Shown: piece by piece, positions 5,600 through 5,711 of the stretch | Numbering within the stretch: position 1 is the first letter of the stretch | Layout of the letters: every line of letters begins with the position of its first letter | DNA from: Avichristensenella sp031550455 | Lineage (GTDB): Bacteria > Bacillota > Clostridia > Christensenellales > Aristaeellaceae | Length of the DNA stretch: 5,711 nucleotides | Direction of reading: 5' to 3' | Assembly: GCA_031550455.1 (NCBI GenBank) | Contig: JAVBOQ010000092.1 | Span: 1-5,711, forward strand | Notes under the pieces: model-generated | What the model saw: the letters and a program-made list of their open reading frames with translations, nothing else | The model's database searches: none | Told to the model about the DNA's origin: nothing | Translations under genes and position numbers: made by a program

Positions 5600-5694
5600 A
5601 AGGGACGCTGGGACGCCGTCCCAGACCCTGCCAAAGGGGTTAAACCCCTTTGGAAACCCTGCTTTTTCGCCTCATGGCGGGATAAATTCTCTAG
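5600..5694 (-). repeat. dispersed hairpin repeat, copy 3 (inverted relative to copies 1 and 2)
   Basis: Read on the minus strand it carries the same three-hairpin order as copy 2: CGCC/GGCG around ATGA (5667-5678), a perfect CCAAAGGGG/CCCCTTTGG stem (5631-5653), and a perfect CTGGGAC/GTCCCAG stem (5608-5624). Its central part matches copy 1 more closely than copy 2. The copy ends about 17 bases before the window edge. Confidence 0.85.
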
Positions 5695-5711
5695 ACCGCC
5701 ACCCAAAGAAG

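Noticed and set aside
1303..5694. CRISPR array from the repeated hairpins
   Set aside because: Copies are dispersed over kilobases, occur in both orientations and have no regular spacers.
4905..5694. Composite transposon or insertion sequence bounded by the inverted repeats
   Set aside because: The enclosed gene is a DUF1858 protein with no transposase or integrase, and no target-site duplication is evident.
4876..5706. 276-residue minus-strand open frame spanning 5706-4876
   Set aside because: It runs antisense to the DUF1858 gene and through the DnaA boxes, both ends are translations of the hairpin repeat, and the residue pattern resembles no protein family.

Overview
The window looks like the replication-origin neighbourhood of a GC-rich Clostridia-type Firmicute, perhaps an Oscillospirales or Christensenellales gut lineage. 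The lineage is inferred from the combination of a dnaN-recF block, TTATCCACA-type DnaA boxes, strong GGAGG ribosome binding sites, a small DUF1858 redox protein, and dispersed multi-hairpin intergenic repeats. It cannot be pinned to a genus from sequence alone.

Layout from right to left. Four genes lie on the minus strand and read leftward, away from the putative origin: dnaN (4693-3587, sliding clamp), recF (3584-2502, recombination and gap-repair ATPase, two bases after dnaN), a COG1092/RlmI-like class I SAM-dependent methyltransferase (2258-1380), and murA (1174 to beyond the left edge, first enzyme of peptidoglycan synthesis). The only confident plus-strand gene encodes a 68-residue DUF1858 protein with a CxxC motif (5179-5385). 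It has its own sigma-A-like promoter and a Rho-independent terminator.

The two long gene-poor stretches carry origin-like and repeat sequence. The 5386-5711 stretch holds three perfect DnaA boxes plus one near-perfect box (5400-5480), a terminator, an imperfect palindrome and one copy of a hairpin repeat. The 4694-5178 stretch holds one-mismatch DnaA boxes next to a TAG-TAG-TAG run and a short AT-rich segment. That arrangement resembles the DnaA-box/DnaA-trio unwinding module described in Bacillus subtilis. It is followed by two perfect palindromic hairpins, a second copy of the hairpin repeat, and the DUF1858 promoter. I see nothing recognisable in about 5000-5110. The two DnaA-box clusters therefore flank the DUF1858 gene, where a Bacillus-style bipartite origin would have dnaA. 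dnaA is not in the window and may lie beyond 5711.

Repeats are the other theme. A three-hairpin element occurs three times (about 1303-1366, 4905-4996, and inverted at 5600-5694), with compensatory base changes between copies. A separate 13-bp purine/pyrimidine hairpin occurs twice in opposite orientation between the methyltransferase gene and recF. No tRNA, rRNA, CRISPR array, transposase or phage gene was seen.
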